Below are positions 7,524-22,800 of a DNA stretch of 64,000 bases, in pieces (the first letter of the stretch is position 1; each line of letters opens with the position of its first letter). The DNA comes from Candidatus Woesearchaeota archaeon (lineage in GTDB: Archaea > Nanobdellota > Nanobdellia > Woesearchaeales > JACJVW01): positions 434,001 through 498,000 of the forward strand of contig JACJVW010000001.1 in the NCBI GenBank assembly GCA_020637435.1. Direction: 5' to 3'. The notes below the pieces were generated by a model. It saw only the letters and a list, made by a program, of their open reading frames with translations, was not told the DNA's origin and searched no databases. The translations under genes and the position numbers were made by a program.

Positions 7524-7814
7524 ATGAAGAAGTATCCAAAAATAGTGCAATGTGACAAGCGAGGTCAGATAGTCATACCTAAAGACCTCCGAAATGAGCT
7601 CGGCATAGAAGAAGGCACTGGTTTTTGGATGTATGCAATCACCGATGAAGGTATTCTGCTCAAGAAGGTCGAAAACCCTGAGCTTGGGGAACACACCGAC
7701 ATGCTCCATGAGCTCAATGACAAAGCAGACAAGATAGATCTCTCACGTGAGAATCTTGGACAGTCCATCGAGGAATACAAGAAGAAGAGGCAGGGCAACC
7801 TGGATGTAATATGA
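7524..7814 (+). CDS. AbrB/SpoVT-type swapped-hairpin transcription regulator
   Basis: 96 residues. The N terminus is a clear SpoVT-AbrB DNA-binding domain: KIVQCDKRGQIVIPKDLRNELGI (about 6-28), then EGTGFWMYAITDEGILLKKVE. In known family members two subunits intertwine to bind palindromic AT-rich DNA. The C-terminal 45 residues are a charged helix (TDMLHELNDKADKI...), probably for dimerisation or partner contact. No toxin gene is beside it, so an antitoxin role is not suggested. Its TGA stop overlaps the ATG of the 5,078-residue surface protein (ATGA at 7811-7814), so the two genes are translationally coupled. The upstream region is full of matching dyads. Likely autoregulator and controller of the giant gene (inference). 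Confidence 0.88.
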   Translation: MKKYPKIVQCDKRGQIVIPKDLRNELGIEEGTGFWMYAITDEGILLKKVENPELGEHTDMLHELNDKADKIDLSRENLGQSIEEYKKKRQGNLDVI

Positions 7815-10800
7815 GGGGGCGCACGATACTTGGTTGGTGTATGATACTTTTCGTGCTAGCTTTAAGCCTCAGCGCTTCTGCCCAGGAGCTTACTCACACC
7901 CAAGTCGAGATCGGCAAACCGGTCACCTGGAAGAAAGTCGTTTCAGACGTACCTGCAGACGGCACGCTCAATGTCTATGTTGACAAAGATGCCCGGGACG
8001 TCAGAGTGGATGGAAGATCTGACATCACTATCAAAGAAGCTTCGATATGGGACACCTTCGTCCAAAGCTTTGGCTCAGTGACAGGTTTTGCAGTAAGCGA
8101 AGCAGGTACTGAGATCGAGTTTGAAGCGAAAGAAGGTGACGCATACACTATTGTCTACGAAACAGAAGCACCTAAAGTCTACGAATCACAAAAACAAAAG
8201 GACGATAAGCTCATCAAAGAGGTAACCATCTCCTCAGACTATCATTATACTGACATCCTTAGTTACACAGACATTCCGGAAGTGGAAGCAGAGCAAATCA
8301 AACTCTACCATAAACAGGGTGGCATCTTCTTCAAAAATAAAATAGACATCACTTCCGATGAATCTTACCGGGTAGAATTCATGGATACCAACGGCAATGG
8401 ACTTATTGACCGTGTAAAATGGGTAACGCCCCACCTTTCCACCCAGGAATTCGAAGTGGAAATCACAGTCCTTAACGTTCAGAGCTATCCGCTCATAGGT
8501 GGCAACTGGACTATCCGGTTTACTACCGCAGGTACCGCAGACCTCGCTATAAGTGCCTACATGGGTACAACCTATGGTGAGACGCTGCCGGATGACCTGT
8601 GGCCTATTGAACTTCGTTGCGATGATACTCCGTTGGCCCCTATCTTCAACGGAACTCATGTCGTCTATGAGGACTTCTCCTGTGATGGTGTCGCCTACCA
8701 CACAGTGAAGGTCCTCACAGGCGGTAAACATTACCAGGAATTGACCTTCGGCGATGCGACAGCGCATGCACAAAACGATGCGGGCACCGTCACGCTCTCA
8801 TTCCACCATGCGGCAGGATGTAGTGGCCCCTCCACGATAACATCCTCCTCACGGGCGAATGAGAGTGATAGTATTTACATCCTGGTTTCTTATTCGAATG
8901 ATGAGAACGGCGCTGAGAATACGATAGTGGACATTACAGGCTATGTATCTGGCTGTTCTCTGGCTTCACCCGGTAATTGCTTCGGCGATGACACGCCTGC
9001 TGCGAGCACATCATCCTGCTTCCTAAGCAATTTCCCCATTCCAACAGGCCTGAGTGATTCTGAATCTGTTACAGTATCTGTCCAGAATAGCACTGGTTCC
9101 GTTGCAACAACATCCTCTACGCTCTATATCAATCATGCCCCAGGTGTCGCGGTCGCAATCACCCCTGCAAGTCCCCTCATAGGTGAGCAGATCACTTGCA
9201 CCGGAACCGTAACAGACACGGATGCAGGAGACTCTTTTACAGCAAGCTATCTCTTCGATGTGATGGGTTCAATTGTCGACAGCGGCAGTGTGGTCTGTTC
9301 AGGAACAACCTGTACCGCCACCTGGACTTCCTCAGGGGTCAATGATGGCGACACCATAACCTGCAATATGACGGCAATGGACAGTAATGGACTTACTAGT
9401 CCTCAGGTCGCGTCATCTGCTGCCACATTCACCACAATAAGCATCAGTCCAACTTCAGCAAGTATAGAACGTATGGGTACGCAGACCTTCACGGTCTCTG
9501 GTAGTACAGCAACTCCTTTTACCTGGAACCTTTCGGGAACTCCCGTGAATGGTTCAGCATTCAATCCCGCAAACCCTACTACCTCGTCTGCGACAGTACA
9601 GGGACTGGAAGTGGGTTCCTATGTAGTTAATGTAACTGACAACAACGGTGCATGGACCACAGCCACATTGACTGTCACTGACACGAACGCTCCAGCGCCT
9701 GCAACGAATGTTGTCGCGGCCGACACTCCTGGCGACCAGGGGGATAATATCACGATAACCTGGAGCATCTCTACCGATGACGGCCAGGGAGACAATGATG
9801 TAGCCAACTATTCTGTCCTAAGGTCGACCAGCCCTACATCAGGATTTGCTGCCGTTTCTGGAGCGCTTCCCCCAGGCACAGAGATTTTTGTCGACACAAC
9901 AGTCCTCCCTGATGTCAGCTATTATTACCGGGTCAGGACCATGGACATCAGTGGCAATTTTGTCGATTCTGATATCTCCGGACCTGTCAATCTCAACGGC
10001 CAGCCCATCATGCAGGAGATAATCTATTACCCGTTAAGTCCGTCTGCCCAGGATAATATAACCTTTGTAGCATTCGCGACAGATACCGACAACGAGACGG
10101 TGACGATGAACTACACGGTAGAAGTCACTGCCTTTGACGGAGGTACTAACTATCAGGAAAGCGGAGAGGCCTGGTGCTTCTTCCTTGGTCACGGCATGAG
10201 TCAATATGGTACGACATATGCAGAGCCGACAACTGAATGTACGGTAACACTAGCATCCAGCCACTTCACCAAAGCGGACAAAGTGACTATCACTTTCACC
10301 CCTCATGACGGACAGGAGGCAGGAGACCCGCTCTCGCTAAATGGATTCATCGTTATCAACAACAGCAGGCCAAACGCATCCAATGTATTTGTCTCGCCGA
10401 TAAATCCTAACCAGTCCTCTGTGCTCAGCTGTAATTATACGTTCACCGACTTCGATGGAGACATGGAGAATACGTCCCAGGCTCGTTTCAGATGGTACAT
10501 CAATAATGAAGGACTCAACGACTTTGTACTTGTGCCTGGCTACACCAGCCGGACAATTTCAGGAATCTTCGACAAAGACGACATTATCAAATGTGCAGTA
10601 CAGGTCAAAGACATTGATTCCAGTTGGTTAAAACAACCTCTATACGCATCCGCATATGCTACATCAACAGAGATCACAATAAAAGACAATGCGATCCCTC
10701 AGATCATAGATTACTGGATCTCTGCAAATAACACTAACCCTGCGGCACCAGGAGATGACATCTACTTCAATGTAAGCTGGGTCGACTACGAAGACCCAAG

Positions 10801-13800
10801 CGACCAGGCTAGGATGTACGTCTGTGACGCATGGGAAGATATTGAGAATCAGTACGATGGTGGAACCTCTGAGATCTTCTTTGGTGATGATACAGCAAAT
10901 GCTGATCAAGAAGTAAGACTCTATACGAACGAGACTGGCCAGTACGTCTACACCCTGGCAATCAAACCTACAAAATTCATCGAAAACTCCTTTACTACAT
11001 ACAGTCCAGGCTCCACCGTCACCGCAGGAGATGTCTTCGTAGGCTCAGCACTCCTCGACTTCCCTCCTTATTACACTTATTATGATGCTGACCACAGCGA
11101 CACATATACCCTCGGTGAGTCCATTATATGGGATAATCAGTCCATGGGAACGAACAAGACATACAACGCGCAATACGACGTAGTCATCTACGGTGATGAA
11201 GTGGTTGATGGCAGTTCTCTAGTCAGGTTCAACGAGAGCAATATCCACACCTTTTATGACTCAGACAGCAGCGGGACTTACACTACAGGAGATGACATCT
11301 ACCTTGACAGCGGTGCAACCCCTAATCAGGTTGATGCAGGCGATGTAAGGGTAAGTATAGTCTCCAACCGGCCCTCTGCGGAGACACTTTCAACCTCCTT
11401 CATTTACGACATCATCGTCCGTGAAGTGGACAATATCGGTGATACGACCGGTCTAGTCATAGCAAGGGACAATGACAATACCTTCACCCTTGGAAAATAC
11501 AACTATTTTGTCCCGCAGTATAATGCTCAACCACTTCCTGGAAAATATCTCATGTTCACCATCTGCATAGATGTTGATAACGACGATACTTGCGACTCAG
11601 ATTCGGACAATTTCAATGATATGGTCTTTTTCAAAGCAGATCCCGCACCAGGAGCAGGTTATCAGGCGTACAATGGAACGGGCTCAGTGCACTACAACCC
11701 GGATATCAGGTTCAACTATGGTGCAAGCGAAAGCCCAGGTTGTGCGGGAGCAACCTACTGCAGCACTCCCAATTCTCCTCTCAACGATATTTCCTGCACC
11801 TATGAAGCGGTCTTCGAAAATTCGTGGAACAACACAGTCAATCTCAAGGTCTGTGATGAGCACGATGCTTGCTCTGTCAACAGAGTAGCAAACTTCTTTG
11901 TGAATCACATCCCTATAATTTCAGATCTTACCATAAACAGCAGTATAGACGGTGTCAATATTGACGCAGTCAATAATTTCAGCACTAGCAGGAACCTTAT
12001 ATGTAATTACACTGCTTCAGACAGTGACCCGCAAGGCAATACTATCGGCTTAAGCAGCGTCATCTGGTTTAAGAAAAGCCAGAGCGCAAGTGTCTTCCAG
12101 CGTGCGATAGTCCCAAACAGCACTTTACTCGCGAACAGTAATACCGAACCAGGAGACCAGTGGATCTGCCAGATCACGGTGCATGATGATTTTGATAATT
12201 CGCTAGGGACCAACTCATCTCCTGTAACGATCCTAAGTGCGCAGGGTGACGAACTGACCATCCTATCAGTTTTTGATGATTCCTCCTTGACCGCACCTGT
12301 ACTGTTGGATGAAGACGTTACCATCGAGGTCTCCTTCCTCTACACGGGAACCGATGATGTCAAAGTCTATGTCTGCAACTCTTCGTCCATAACCTCGGGT
12401 GGCTGCCTTGATCACACCTACGCAGCCACGGATTTCGTCTCGGACAACCCGATCAATGTAAGCTGGGAGGCAGATGCTCCTGGAACACACAGATACTACG
12501 TCAAGGTCTGTGATGAGTCATTCAGATGTTCAGCGGTGGTAGGGACGTCTACTGAATACAATTACACCGTCAATCAGCGTCCTATTGTCAACTCAACGCT
12601 CCTTACGACGTATACTGGTTCGACCAACTACACAGACGCTGACCCCCTCAACTGTACCTACATAGGCAACGACCAGGATAGCATAGGTACGGGACTAAAC
12701 GCGACCTACACCTGGTTCCTCAGAAGATCAGGAGGGGCGTTCCAAAAGATTGCATTACCTCCGACAACCGCAACGATCGCAGAATCACAGACTATTCTCG
12801 GCGATGTATGGATCTGCCAGGTTGACCTTTCAGATGGTTACCATAGCGCGGATGCGCTCAACAGCAGCCCCGCATTCATTCAGAGCCTAAGTACGGGAAT
12901 TATCGGCATAACTGATGTGAACGATACAGTAGGCAGTGTCGTTGAGCTCGGAGATTCCATCGACATCGACGTCTACTGGCAGTCTGCTACCGGCGATAAC
13001 GCAAAGGCATTTATCTGCAATTCCACGAGAGTGCTCGCAAGCGGTTGTCTTGATGGTACCATTATGGAGACGAGTTATACCTCAGCAAATCCTATCTCTG
13101 CATCCATCACTCCGACAATAGGGGGGTTGCAGTATTATTATGCCATGGTCTGTGATACCTCCTGGAACTGCTCATATGTCCAAAGCTTTGACAGCAAAGG
13201 CAATAGGTTGAATTACACGGCAAACACCCCCCCTGTCATCGGATATGTTACCGTCAACACGACTACTGACGGACTTACCCCGGACGGTCTGCAGAATTAC
13301 ACGGTGGACACACACCTGATCTGCAATTTCTCCATCTCGGACCCGGACATGCTTTCTGAACCAAGTTTTGAGATTGCATGGTACAAAAATGGCCAGAAAG
13401 TAAATTTCCCTTCAGTCACTGCGATTTCAAAATGGAATACGCAGGGAGGCGAACTATGGAGTTGTGGGGTCACTCCTATAGACGAATACGGAACTTATCC
13501 GGAAATGATTTCACAAAGTGTATTCATCACGGGCATCTCTAATGAAATTGTAGTAGTTGAGAATATCACTGCTAACTACAATGAGAGCAACCCTCTACTC
13601 AATGGACAAGCTGTAACCTTCAACCTAAAGGCGATGAGCCTCAACAGCGTCTCCTGGTTCGCATACATATGTAATACCTCAAACATAGACGTCACAGGCT
13701 GCTGGGATGACCAATTCGCAACAATATCGACTGCAACAGAGGAATCCACAGCATCCTACACCACAGTCTACGAAGATCACGGAGTGATACCTTATTATGT

Positions 13801-16800
13801 ACTGATCTGTGATACCACGTTCAACTGTTCACAGGTACAGGGAGTTGACACTGCCCTTAATTTCACGGTTAACCATCGCCCAGTCCTTACTTATGTGCGG
13901 TTGAACACGACAGATCTTACATCAAACTTCACCAGTGACCGCAATCTGATCTGTCAGTTATCTTACAATGACCCTTACAGCTACAACAATGGCTACAACA
14001 TTTCATACACATGGTACAGGAATGGCATCCTGCAGGCATACCCTAGTAGCATGGATGTGCTCTCCAACACACAGACACAGACGGACGATGAGTGGTACTG
14101 TGAAGCTCAGGTCAGCGACGGCTATCATTCAAGTGATGTGGTTGCCGCGGCATTTGTCAATATCAGTGACTACGCGCCAGGTTCCGTCTGGATAACGAAC
14201 TTGACGACAAACAGTAATTCCAGCTCTTACCTCAGGTACCCTTCCAATGTTACCTTTAATATTACCTGGAACTCGACAGAGATTCTTGATGTGCGGGCAT
14301 TTATCTGCAGCAATAGCAGTATCGGCCCTTCTGGATGTCTCCAGACTACTATCGCCCAAAGCGGATACACCCGCAGTAATCCGATAGAATTGACCTACCT
14401 AACAACCAATAATGAATCAGGACCTACTGACTACTATGTGAAGCTCTGTGACACCTCCTTCAATTGTTCAGGAGTCGCAGGCATTAGTATACCTCAATAC
14501 TACTACATCAATCAACCCCCTATTGAGACCGCTGTCTGGATGAACACGACAGACGGAACAGACAATTTCACCAGTGACAGGAACATCATCTGTAGATATA
14601 CTGCTATGGACCGGGACGATGTAAATGCGAGCGACCCACTTATACCTGAATATTATTGGTGGGTGGGATCTACCGATGACAATATGGAGTTGGTGGAAAC
14701 AAGCACAAGCACACAAGTACTGACAAACAACAACTATGAACCTGGTTACTATGTACAATGCGGCGTTCGCACTTCCGATGGGATGCACTTTGGAGACGGA
14801 ACTTTCAGCCAGGCACAACAGATAAGCACCGAAGTAGTAGAAGGGATAGTTATCTCAAATGTCACCCACAACTCGCCAACAGAGACGCCGGTGACCGAAG
14901 GCAACGTTATCCTATTCTCCATCGACTGGTACAGCAGCTACGGCCTTCCTGTAAGAGCACACATCTGCAGCTCACCAGACTTCAACTACAGTGGCTGCTA
15001 TAACACTACTCTTGCTGCATCAGGTGGTTTCTCAAGCACAAACCCGCTCATAGTAAGCATGGCCACTAATGGATCGGAGCCGACCATACAGAACTACTGG
15101 GCAAGGATCTGTGACAACAGTTACAACTGTTCAGAGCCGTTCCCTGAAGCAGGAATAAATCTGAATGTATCCGTCAACCACCGACCTAATGCGGTGAATG
15201 TGACTGTCAGACAATTTGATCAGTACAGTACTACGGGATTGCTCATCTGCAACTACTCTTTTAATGACACGGATATGGACCCGGAGAACGCAACTTTAGC
15301 TACATTCCTCTGGTACACAGTAACCAACAGCGTCAAATCCCTTATACCAGGACAGAACGAAAGGTTCCTCGAGGACGCGTTCAGTTATGGAGATGAGATA
15401 ACCTGTAGCGCAAGAGTCGCAGACAACCATTCAGTCAGCGACAATCAGTTCAGAGATGCCAATAATACCATAAGATTCAGCGCGATACCACCTAAACCCG
15501 TCCTTTGGAATATGCCCTTTGCAGTATCTGCAGCAACAGGTAATAGGATGATAGGGTATTTCGGTATACCTAACGTCAATTACTCAGTCCACCTGCGGCA
15601 GGAATTCAATGTGACAACGCCCGTCACCAACACAACCTCTACGGATAGCAGGTACTTCGGTTTCGCTTTCCCGGTCTACAAGGCTGCCAATAAATCTGCG
15701 TTCGTCATAGTTCACCGCGACGATCTTGACCTGTTCCAGACTGGAAGATACATCTCCTACGACAACCATAACCGGACATACTTTGCACGATACAGGATAA
15801 CAGGCAACGAAGATCTCTTCGACGATACTTACAAGGTATTTACTTCGCCTGCACTGGAGCACAATATTACCTCCTCGACCGCGATTTTCGTCTACAACAG
15901 TACCTATCCTTCAGGATGGTTCAATATGTCATTGCCATCCTTATTCGTAGGTGAAAATACCATCAGGATCAGGGGACTGTCATCCTATGGCAATGGACCT
16001 TACCTGAATCAGACCCTCTACCTTGATCTGGAGAACCCGACCATAAACATATCCAAAATAGGCAACTACAGTTTCAGCCACATGTCGACCATCTACTGGT
16101 CCGTCTATGACAATATCTCCCTTAAAGACATGCTCCTCCAGGTTTCTAACAGTTCAGAAATAGTCAACTACACACTCTACGATTACAACTTCAATGACAC
16201 TGACACTCAGATAGTCTGCGATGGCAATCTGACAGACCAGGACTGCCGGGTGGAGATCTACCTCAATAATAATACCCTGCACAACCTCACATTCACAGTC
16301 ACTGACAGTTCAGGAAGAAGCACGACTGAAGTACGCTATGACTACGTCGTCAATACCTCAGTGCTCCCGGTCATACTTGTCTACCAGGGTTTCATAGATG
16401 ATGCTCTTGACGAGCACATCCCCGCGACCATCGCTACCAATACAACATTCACCGCAAACTGGACCTCTGATGCACATGCCATAACACGTTACTACGAAGT
16501 CAAGATAGTAGAATATGAAGGAGACCTTCTTGTCAAAGACATGACCAACTGGACTGAAGTTGGCAAAGAGAGAAATTGGACTGCGACCGTGCCTGCACGA
16601 AACCAGTATATCTACAAATTCCATGTAAGGTCTCTATACCAGGATCTAAGCTACAGCGAAGAATTTGTCAGTGAGGGCATGTTTTATTTCGTGGATGAAG
16701 CTCCGGTCTGCATTGATTGTGTCAGATTTGTAGGCACAGATAACGGCGGGCAGACATTCACAAATTCACCAGACACCATGAAAGTGGCTTGGAACTTCAC

Positions 16801-19800
16801 AAGCGAAGCTCCTATAACTCGCTACAGGTACGCGATAGGAAAAGTAAAGTACCCTTCGCCTGGCTACAACTCTCATGCGTACAGCAACGACTATCTCAAT
16901 GATGAGATAACGATAATTAAGACCATGACCGAAGGTGATCAGTATTACGCCGCTGTCAGAGCGATGAACGAGAATGGCATCTGGAGCCCCTGGTCAATAA
17001 CCTTGGGCAATCTTACCGTTGACTTGACAGCTCCACAGGGTGGTTCAATAACATACCCAACAGGATTGGTCTCTACAAACTTCTCGGTATCCTACAACGA
17101 CGGGTATGACGACATCAGCGGAATTAAGTCAAGAGTACTCTATCGTGCTACCGCTCAGTTGATCAATGGGCAGTGCCAGGGATTGTATGTCTACTACCCT
17201 GTCAACAGTACCATCATACCGGGGTCAGGAAGCTACACACAGGTCATAGGCAATGGTCTTTGTTATCGGTACAAGTACATGGTCACAGACTATGTGAACA
17301 ACACAGCATCATACTTCAAGGGAGAACCGTACGATGTGAAGACAGACACTACCCCTCCCAATAGTTTCAGTGTCGTCCTGAACAATGGATATTACATCAC
17401 CTCATCATCAACCTTCACCGTTGACTGGACAGACAGCGCAGATGCACAGTCAGGACTCTCTCATTACAGCTACATCATCACTGAGGATGACAAGCAGATA
17501 GGCAACTGGACTAACATTACAGTTGGCAACACAACAGTGACATTTGCTCAGGTAACCCTGCCAGATCCGAGGCACCAGGCAAGCTACAGAGTTATCGTAG
17601 TTGCTCACAGCAGGAACGGTCTGACGACCCAAGTCACAAGCAATGCTGTCGCATACATAGATATTGCACCTCCATCCCCTCTTGAGCTGCTGCAGTTTGA
17701 GAATCAGACAAATATCACTACTGATAATCTTGTTGATCAGGTGAACAACAATATGACCAATATCACCTTCCGGGGTGAGAATGGTATCAGTTGTGTCGCT
17801 TCCGTCTACCCCATAGACTATGAGATGTACGATGTATCAAAAACATACCTGACTAACTGCTCAACGGCAAACGACAATGTAACATGCAGATTCAATACGA
17901 CAGAGACAGCATACTACACAAGATACATCGTCTGCAGTGACTACGCAGGCAATATGCAATTTGTAGATGATGCTCTCAATATTACTTGGAAAGTCGATTT
18001 CATAGGTCCTGACATCAATATGACGACCAGTATACAGGGCGAAGTGCTTGGCGAGATGATTCTGTTCAACCTTAGTATTACAGACCTCACCGCTGTCGAC
18101 ACAGTCATCTATGAGATAGTAAACGCGACCAGCATGTCGCAGATATTTGACTCAGGTAAACTGACCGGTGATGAGATTTACAGCCTACTGTGGAACAGCA
18201 CTGAATACTTCGCAGGTCAGACCGAACTGCTTACTATCATAATTACAGCAAATGACACAAATGGTTTCATCCAGAAATTGTTCACAAACTTCACAGTCGA
18301 TAACACAAGACCTGTCATCAATATTGTCAGTCCTAATCTCAACAACAGATTCTTCAACCAGAATTTCACGCTTGATGTGCGGGTAAGAAATCCCTTCTAC
18401 AACACCTCGCTTGGGATCTACAGTATGAATGGCACAAAGATGCATAGCCTGTATAATGTAAGCAATGTGCTCAGATCAAGCTATGATTATGCAGGACTTG
18501 TCGCAACAGACAGCTGGCCTGATGGAAACTACACCATAAGGGTTAATGCTTCAGGAGTAAGCAATTCCATGAATAAGAGTCTGACCATATATCTTGACAG
18601 GACCGCACCATCTCACCTCCCTATTGTCAATCCAAAAGGTCCCGTCTACAATGATGCCTCAGTGCTCCTTTGGTCGTATTGGCCTATAGAATACAACTTT
18701 GTGGCTAACACCTGCGACATAGAAGAAGTACTTATCCAGCACAATGCTACCGGCACCATGACCAACTATACAGTAGGGGCTACAGGCTACAATTTCAGTG
18801 TAATCATACCGCCTAGCCAGTTAGACAATCACGAGCAGATAGCATGGCTTGTGCATGCAAAAGATTTCAGCGGAAACTGGAACACAACTGAGCTAAAGAC
18901 ATTCACAGTATCCAACAGGGCTCCCTATCTGTCTCTGGTAATACCTGACCAGGACTGGCCCGTCAACATCAACAATTCTCCTGTTGAAGCAGCAATACAT
19001 CTTATCGACCCCGACCAGGACACTCTTACTTTCAGCATCATCCAGCTTCCCGAGAAATCAAAGATATATGATGAATTGAACAATCCTTCGACCATAAGTG
19101 CGAATGACGGTGAATATGATGCGGTAACCTTCCTTGTGGCAAAGAACGCCAACGGAACTGCGCTTGAAAAGGCGACGACCAACATGCTTGGCAACCCTAC
19201 ATTTGAAGAGGGCAATATGACCTATTTGAATTCCTGGCAGGTCGTAGGTGAACCGCAGAAGAACTGGACGCTCAATATTGAAGGTAACTACAGTGTTATT
19301 GTCAATAGGAATCACTACTACATGCAGACTGTGCCGGTAACCCCTAACACAGAATACACCTTGAGCGCGACCATGAGGTCAGTCAGTGGTACTACTCACG
19401 GCAGATTGCATGTTGATTGGCTCGATAGCACCCAGCAATACCTCGGTACCTGCCTCATCTGTGGGCTAGGTAATACTTGTGCCTTTACGCCTGAATTAAC
19501 CGTGACACCGGAAAGAAAGTCTGCAAATATGACCAGTCCTTCCGGTGCGGTGTACGCTAGGATCTATGTTGACGCACAGAACAGCAGTTATACTGTAGTA
19601 GATGATATGCAATTCGAGAAAAGTAGCTTCGCTACATCCTTCGTCAATGGATCCAGAGCTGCAACATATATCGAGTATGATATTAGTTCGCACTACAATG
19701 ATTCAGCGGGAACGATAGGATTCTGGTTCAGACCTTTCTGGAATACCTCATCAGATGAAGACCATCTGCTGCTGCAGATGTCAGCGGATTTCGCATTGTA

Positions 19801-22800
19801 TGCTACCAAAGAAGAGAATGACTACATGCTCAGGCTAGGCGATTCCTCTACGTATACAGAAATGAATATTACTGGCTGGAATACTGATGACTGGCACTAC
19901 CTGACTATAACTTATGCATCGACCATATCATGGCTCTATGTTGACGGAAATCTTATAGGAAGTTCATACAGCGATCCGAACAGTGTTACTACGTTGTATC
20001 TTGGTAAAGCCGCATCAGATTCCATCTACGCTAACGGAATATTCGACGATCTCATCTTCATAGGAAAGACCTATAACGCGACACAGGTCCTACAGCTCAA
20101 CACGAGCGGACCTGTGCTTTCATCTCCTAACATCAATTATACGATGAACTCCAGTAACGCAGTCATTTTCTATTCCTTCGACTACAACTGGTCCGGCAGT
20201 GAAGCCGCGTACATAACTGCAGATGATGGTTACGCTATTGCGGGAAGCAACGTCTTTGGACTGACCGTCAATCCGCTCAATATAGCACCCGTCATAGCCC
20301 CTATTCCAAACCAGACTACTTGGGACAATCAGACGTGGTCCTATACGATAAACGCGACAGACGCAGACAACCATCCTCTCACCTACGTGGTAAATGCGAG
20401 CTGGATCGAGATCAACGAGAGCGGATACATGACATTCAATCAGTCACCTCTACTTAGAGGCCACTATGGTTTGAAGCTGACGGTCTGCGATAACCAGGAT
20501 GAGATCAATAGCTGTGTCAATCAGACTTTTAATCTCACGATACTCTATACAGACATGGACAGCGATGGAATCTCAGACACCTTTGATTTCATCACAGGCA
20601 ATGAGACAGGAATAGTCACAAATATACCGATCACGATGATAATCGTGAACTCCAGCTATTTCGACAATTCGACTAACACCACTTTCTTCCTTCCTGGTTC
20701 GACCAATATTAGCCAGTATTACGGAGGACTGGTGCACATTACTCTCAAGAACAGTAGCCATGACTTTGTGGACTTTGATTTCATACTCAATGCAACATCC
20801 ATCCTTGATCTCGGCAGCATAGTTATTGAAGTGAATAATGCGAACATGAGCGCGATAAGCGTAAGTGGCCTGATACTTCCAGTAAATATGACCAAGGCAG
20901 TACATCTGCAGAAGTATAACACTACCATCATGTCTGTATGCATCAAAGATAATGCGACCACCAATATATCAGCAATATCAGTCAACTGCACCGCAGCCGA
21001 TGAGATTCTCGTGCCTTGCGACAACCAGAACTATTCAGGTTACTTCTGCGAAGACAGGAATACCACCTACAGAGTCTCTGGTCTCAACCATTCCGCAGTA
21101 AAAGAGCAGGCTGGCTGCACAGACAAAGACGGAGACGGCTACTTCTTTGGAAGTCTGTGCATAAGTTCGCCGTTGGATTGTCAGGATACTGATCAGAACA
21201 GATACCCTGGAGCTACTGATATCTGTGGAAACGGAATCGATGAAGATTGTTCAGGCGCTGACAAGAAGTGCTCAAGTAGCAGTTCAGGCGGAGGAGGGGG
21301 CGGAAGCCGGGGCGGAAGCTCAGGTTTCATCTCAAATAAGAAACAGTGCGAAGATGGCAAAGACAATGATGGAGACGGTCTTATCGACTTGCAGGACAAC
21401 GGTTGCACAAAAGAGACAGATGACGATGAGAGCGACGAATGTGTCGAGAACTGGGTCTGTGGAAACTGGAATCTTTGTGTCGACGGAAAACAGACCAGAT
21501 CCTGCTATGACACAAGTGAATGCAATACCTACTATGTCAGGCCGCACATGCTGCAGAGCTGTGAATACACGCCAAAAGTGATTGAGAAAGAGGTCACCTC
21601 ATGTACTGATTATTCACAGAACTATGGAGAGACAGACGTAGACTGTGGCGGAGACTGCAAAGCATGCGGACTAGGCAAGAAATGCCTCTCAAATATTGAC
21701 TGCGACTCTGGTTATTGTGATAGCCTGACCAAAATATGTTCAGAGCTGCTTACGGAACCTGTCCTGCCTACCTGTTCAGACATGATACAAAACCAAGGGG
21801 AAGAAGATGTTGATTGTGGTGGACCATGTGATTCCTGCAAGACTGAAAGTGCATTCTTCCAGTGGATACTCATGTTCGTCGTAGTGCTCGGTCTTCTCGG
21901 TATAGTCGCGGGAATCGCTCTGGCCGGACTGGAAAGCCGCCCAAGAAAAGAAGAACCCTTCACTGCTGAATCCCTCAAAGCGGCAGCTGAGGATACGGAA
22001 GGAAGGATATTCCTTGAATACTACAAAGGCACAGACAAAGAAAAGATCCTTCGCATAGGCAAAGCCCTTGGCATACCGAAGAAGAGAGTTGAAGACATAC
22101 TGCACCTCTCCGAGTATGCCCTGCTCATGCTCAAAAGAGGTATAAGTAAAGATGTTATTGAGAGCAAACTGCTTTCAAGAGGCTGGCCAAAAGAACTCAT
22201 CGAGCTCTTCTTCATCCACAACTTCATATTCAATGACCTTATGAAGAATAAGTCTATCATCTACAAGAAGATAGAAGACAAACGTGCTGAAGGAAAGAGT
22301 GATGAGCTGATCGCCATCGAACTTAAAGAGGAAGGGTGGCCGGAAGACGTGGTCACCATGGCTTTACTCTTTGAAGAGCATAAAGACACTCCAAAGGAAC
22401 AGCCTGCGGAAGACCTGGTAGCGGATGAAATGAGCATCCTGCTGGAATTGCATAAGGGAGCTACACCGGCATCGATCAAATCGATGCTTGCTGAAAAGGG
22501 CTGGAAACCCGAAATCATCGACTCTCTTGCAAAACTTGAAGAATCCATAAGGTTGCCGCTCTCCCGCGGTACAGAACCGGATGAGATAATCAGACAGTTC
22601 ACCTCCCAGGGTTGGCCTATGGAACTCATCGAGTTTGAGATACTCCTGCAGGATATCGAAATACGTGTACTTCATGCGATGAAGAACAATATTCCTGTTG
22701 AGCAGCTCATCCAGAGTCTGAAAAAAGAAGGTTATCCGGAGAATATGGTCAGGGAAGTCCTACAAGCCCATAGAGACACGGACCTGCAGCAGCCAAAACA

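Noticed and set aside
7352..7555. A 67-residue open frame before the AbrB gene
   Set aside because: It is low-complexity (Asn, Ser, Glu, Ile), simply translates the TCAGAA-type operator repeats, and overlaps the AbrB start.
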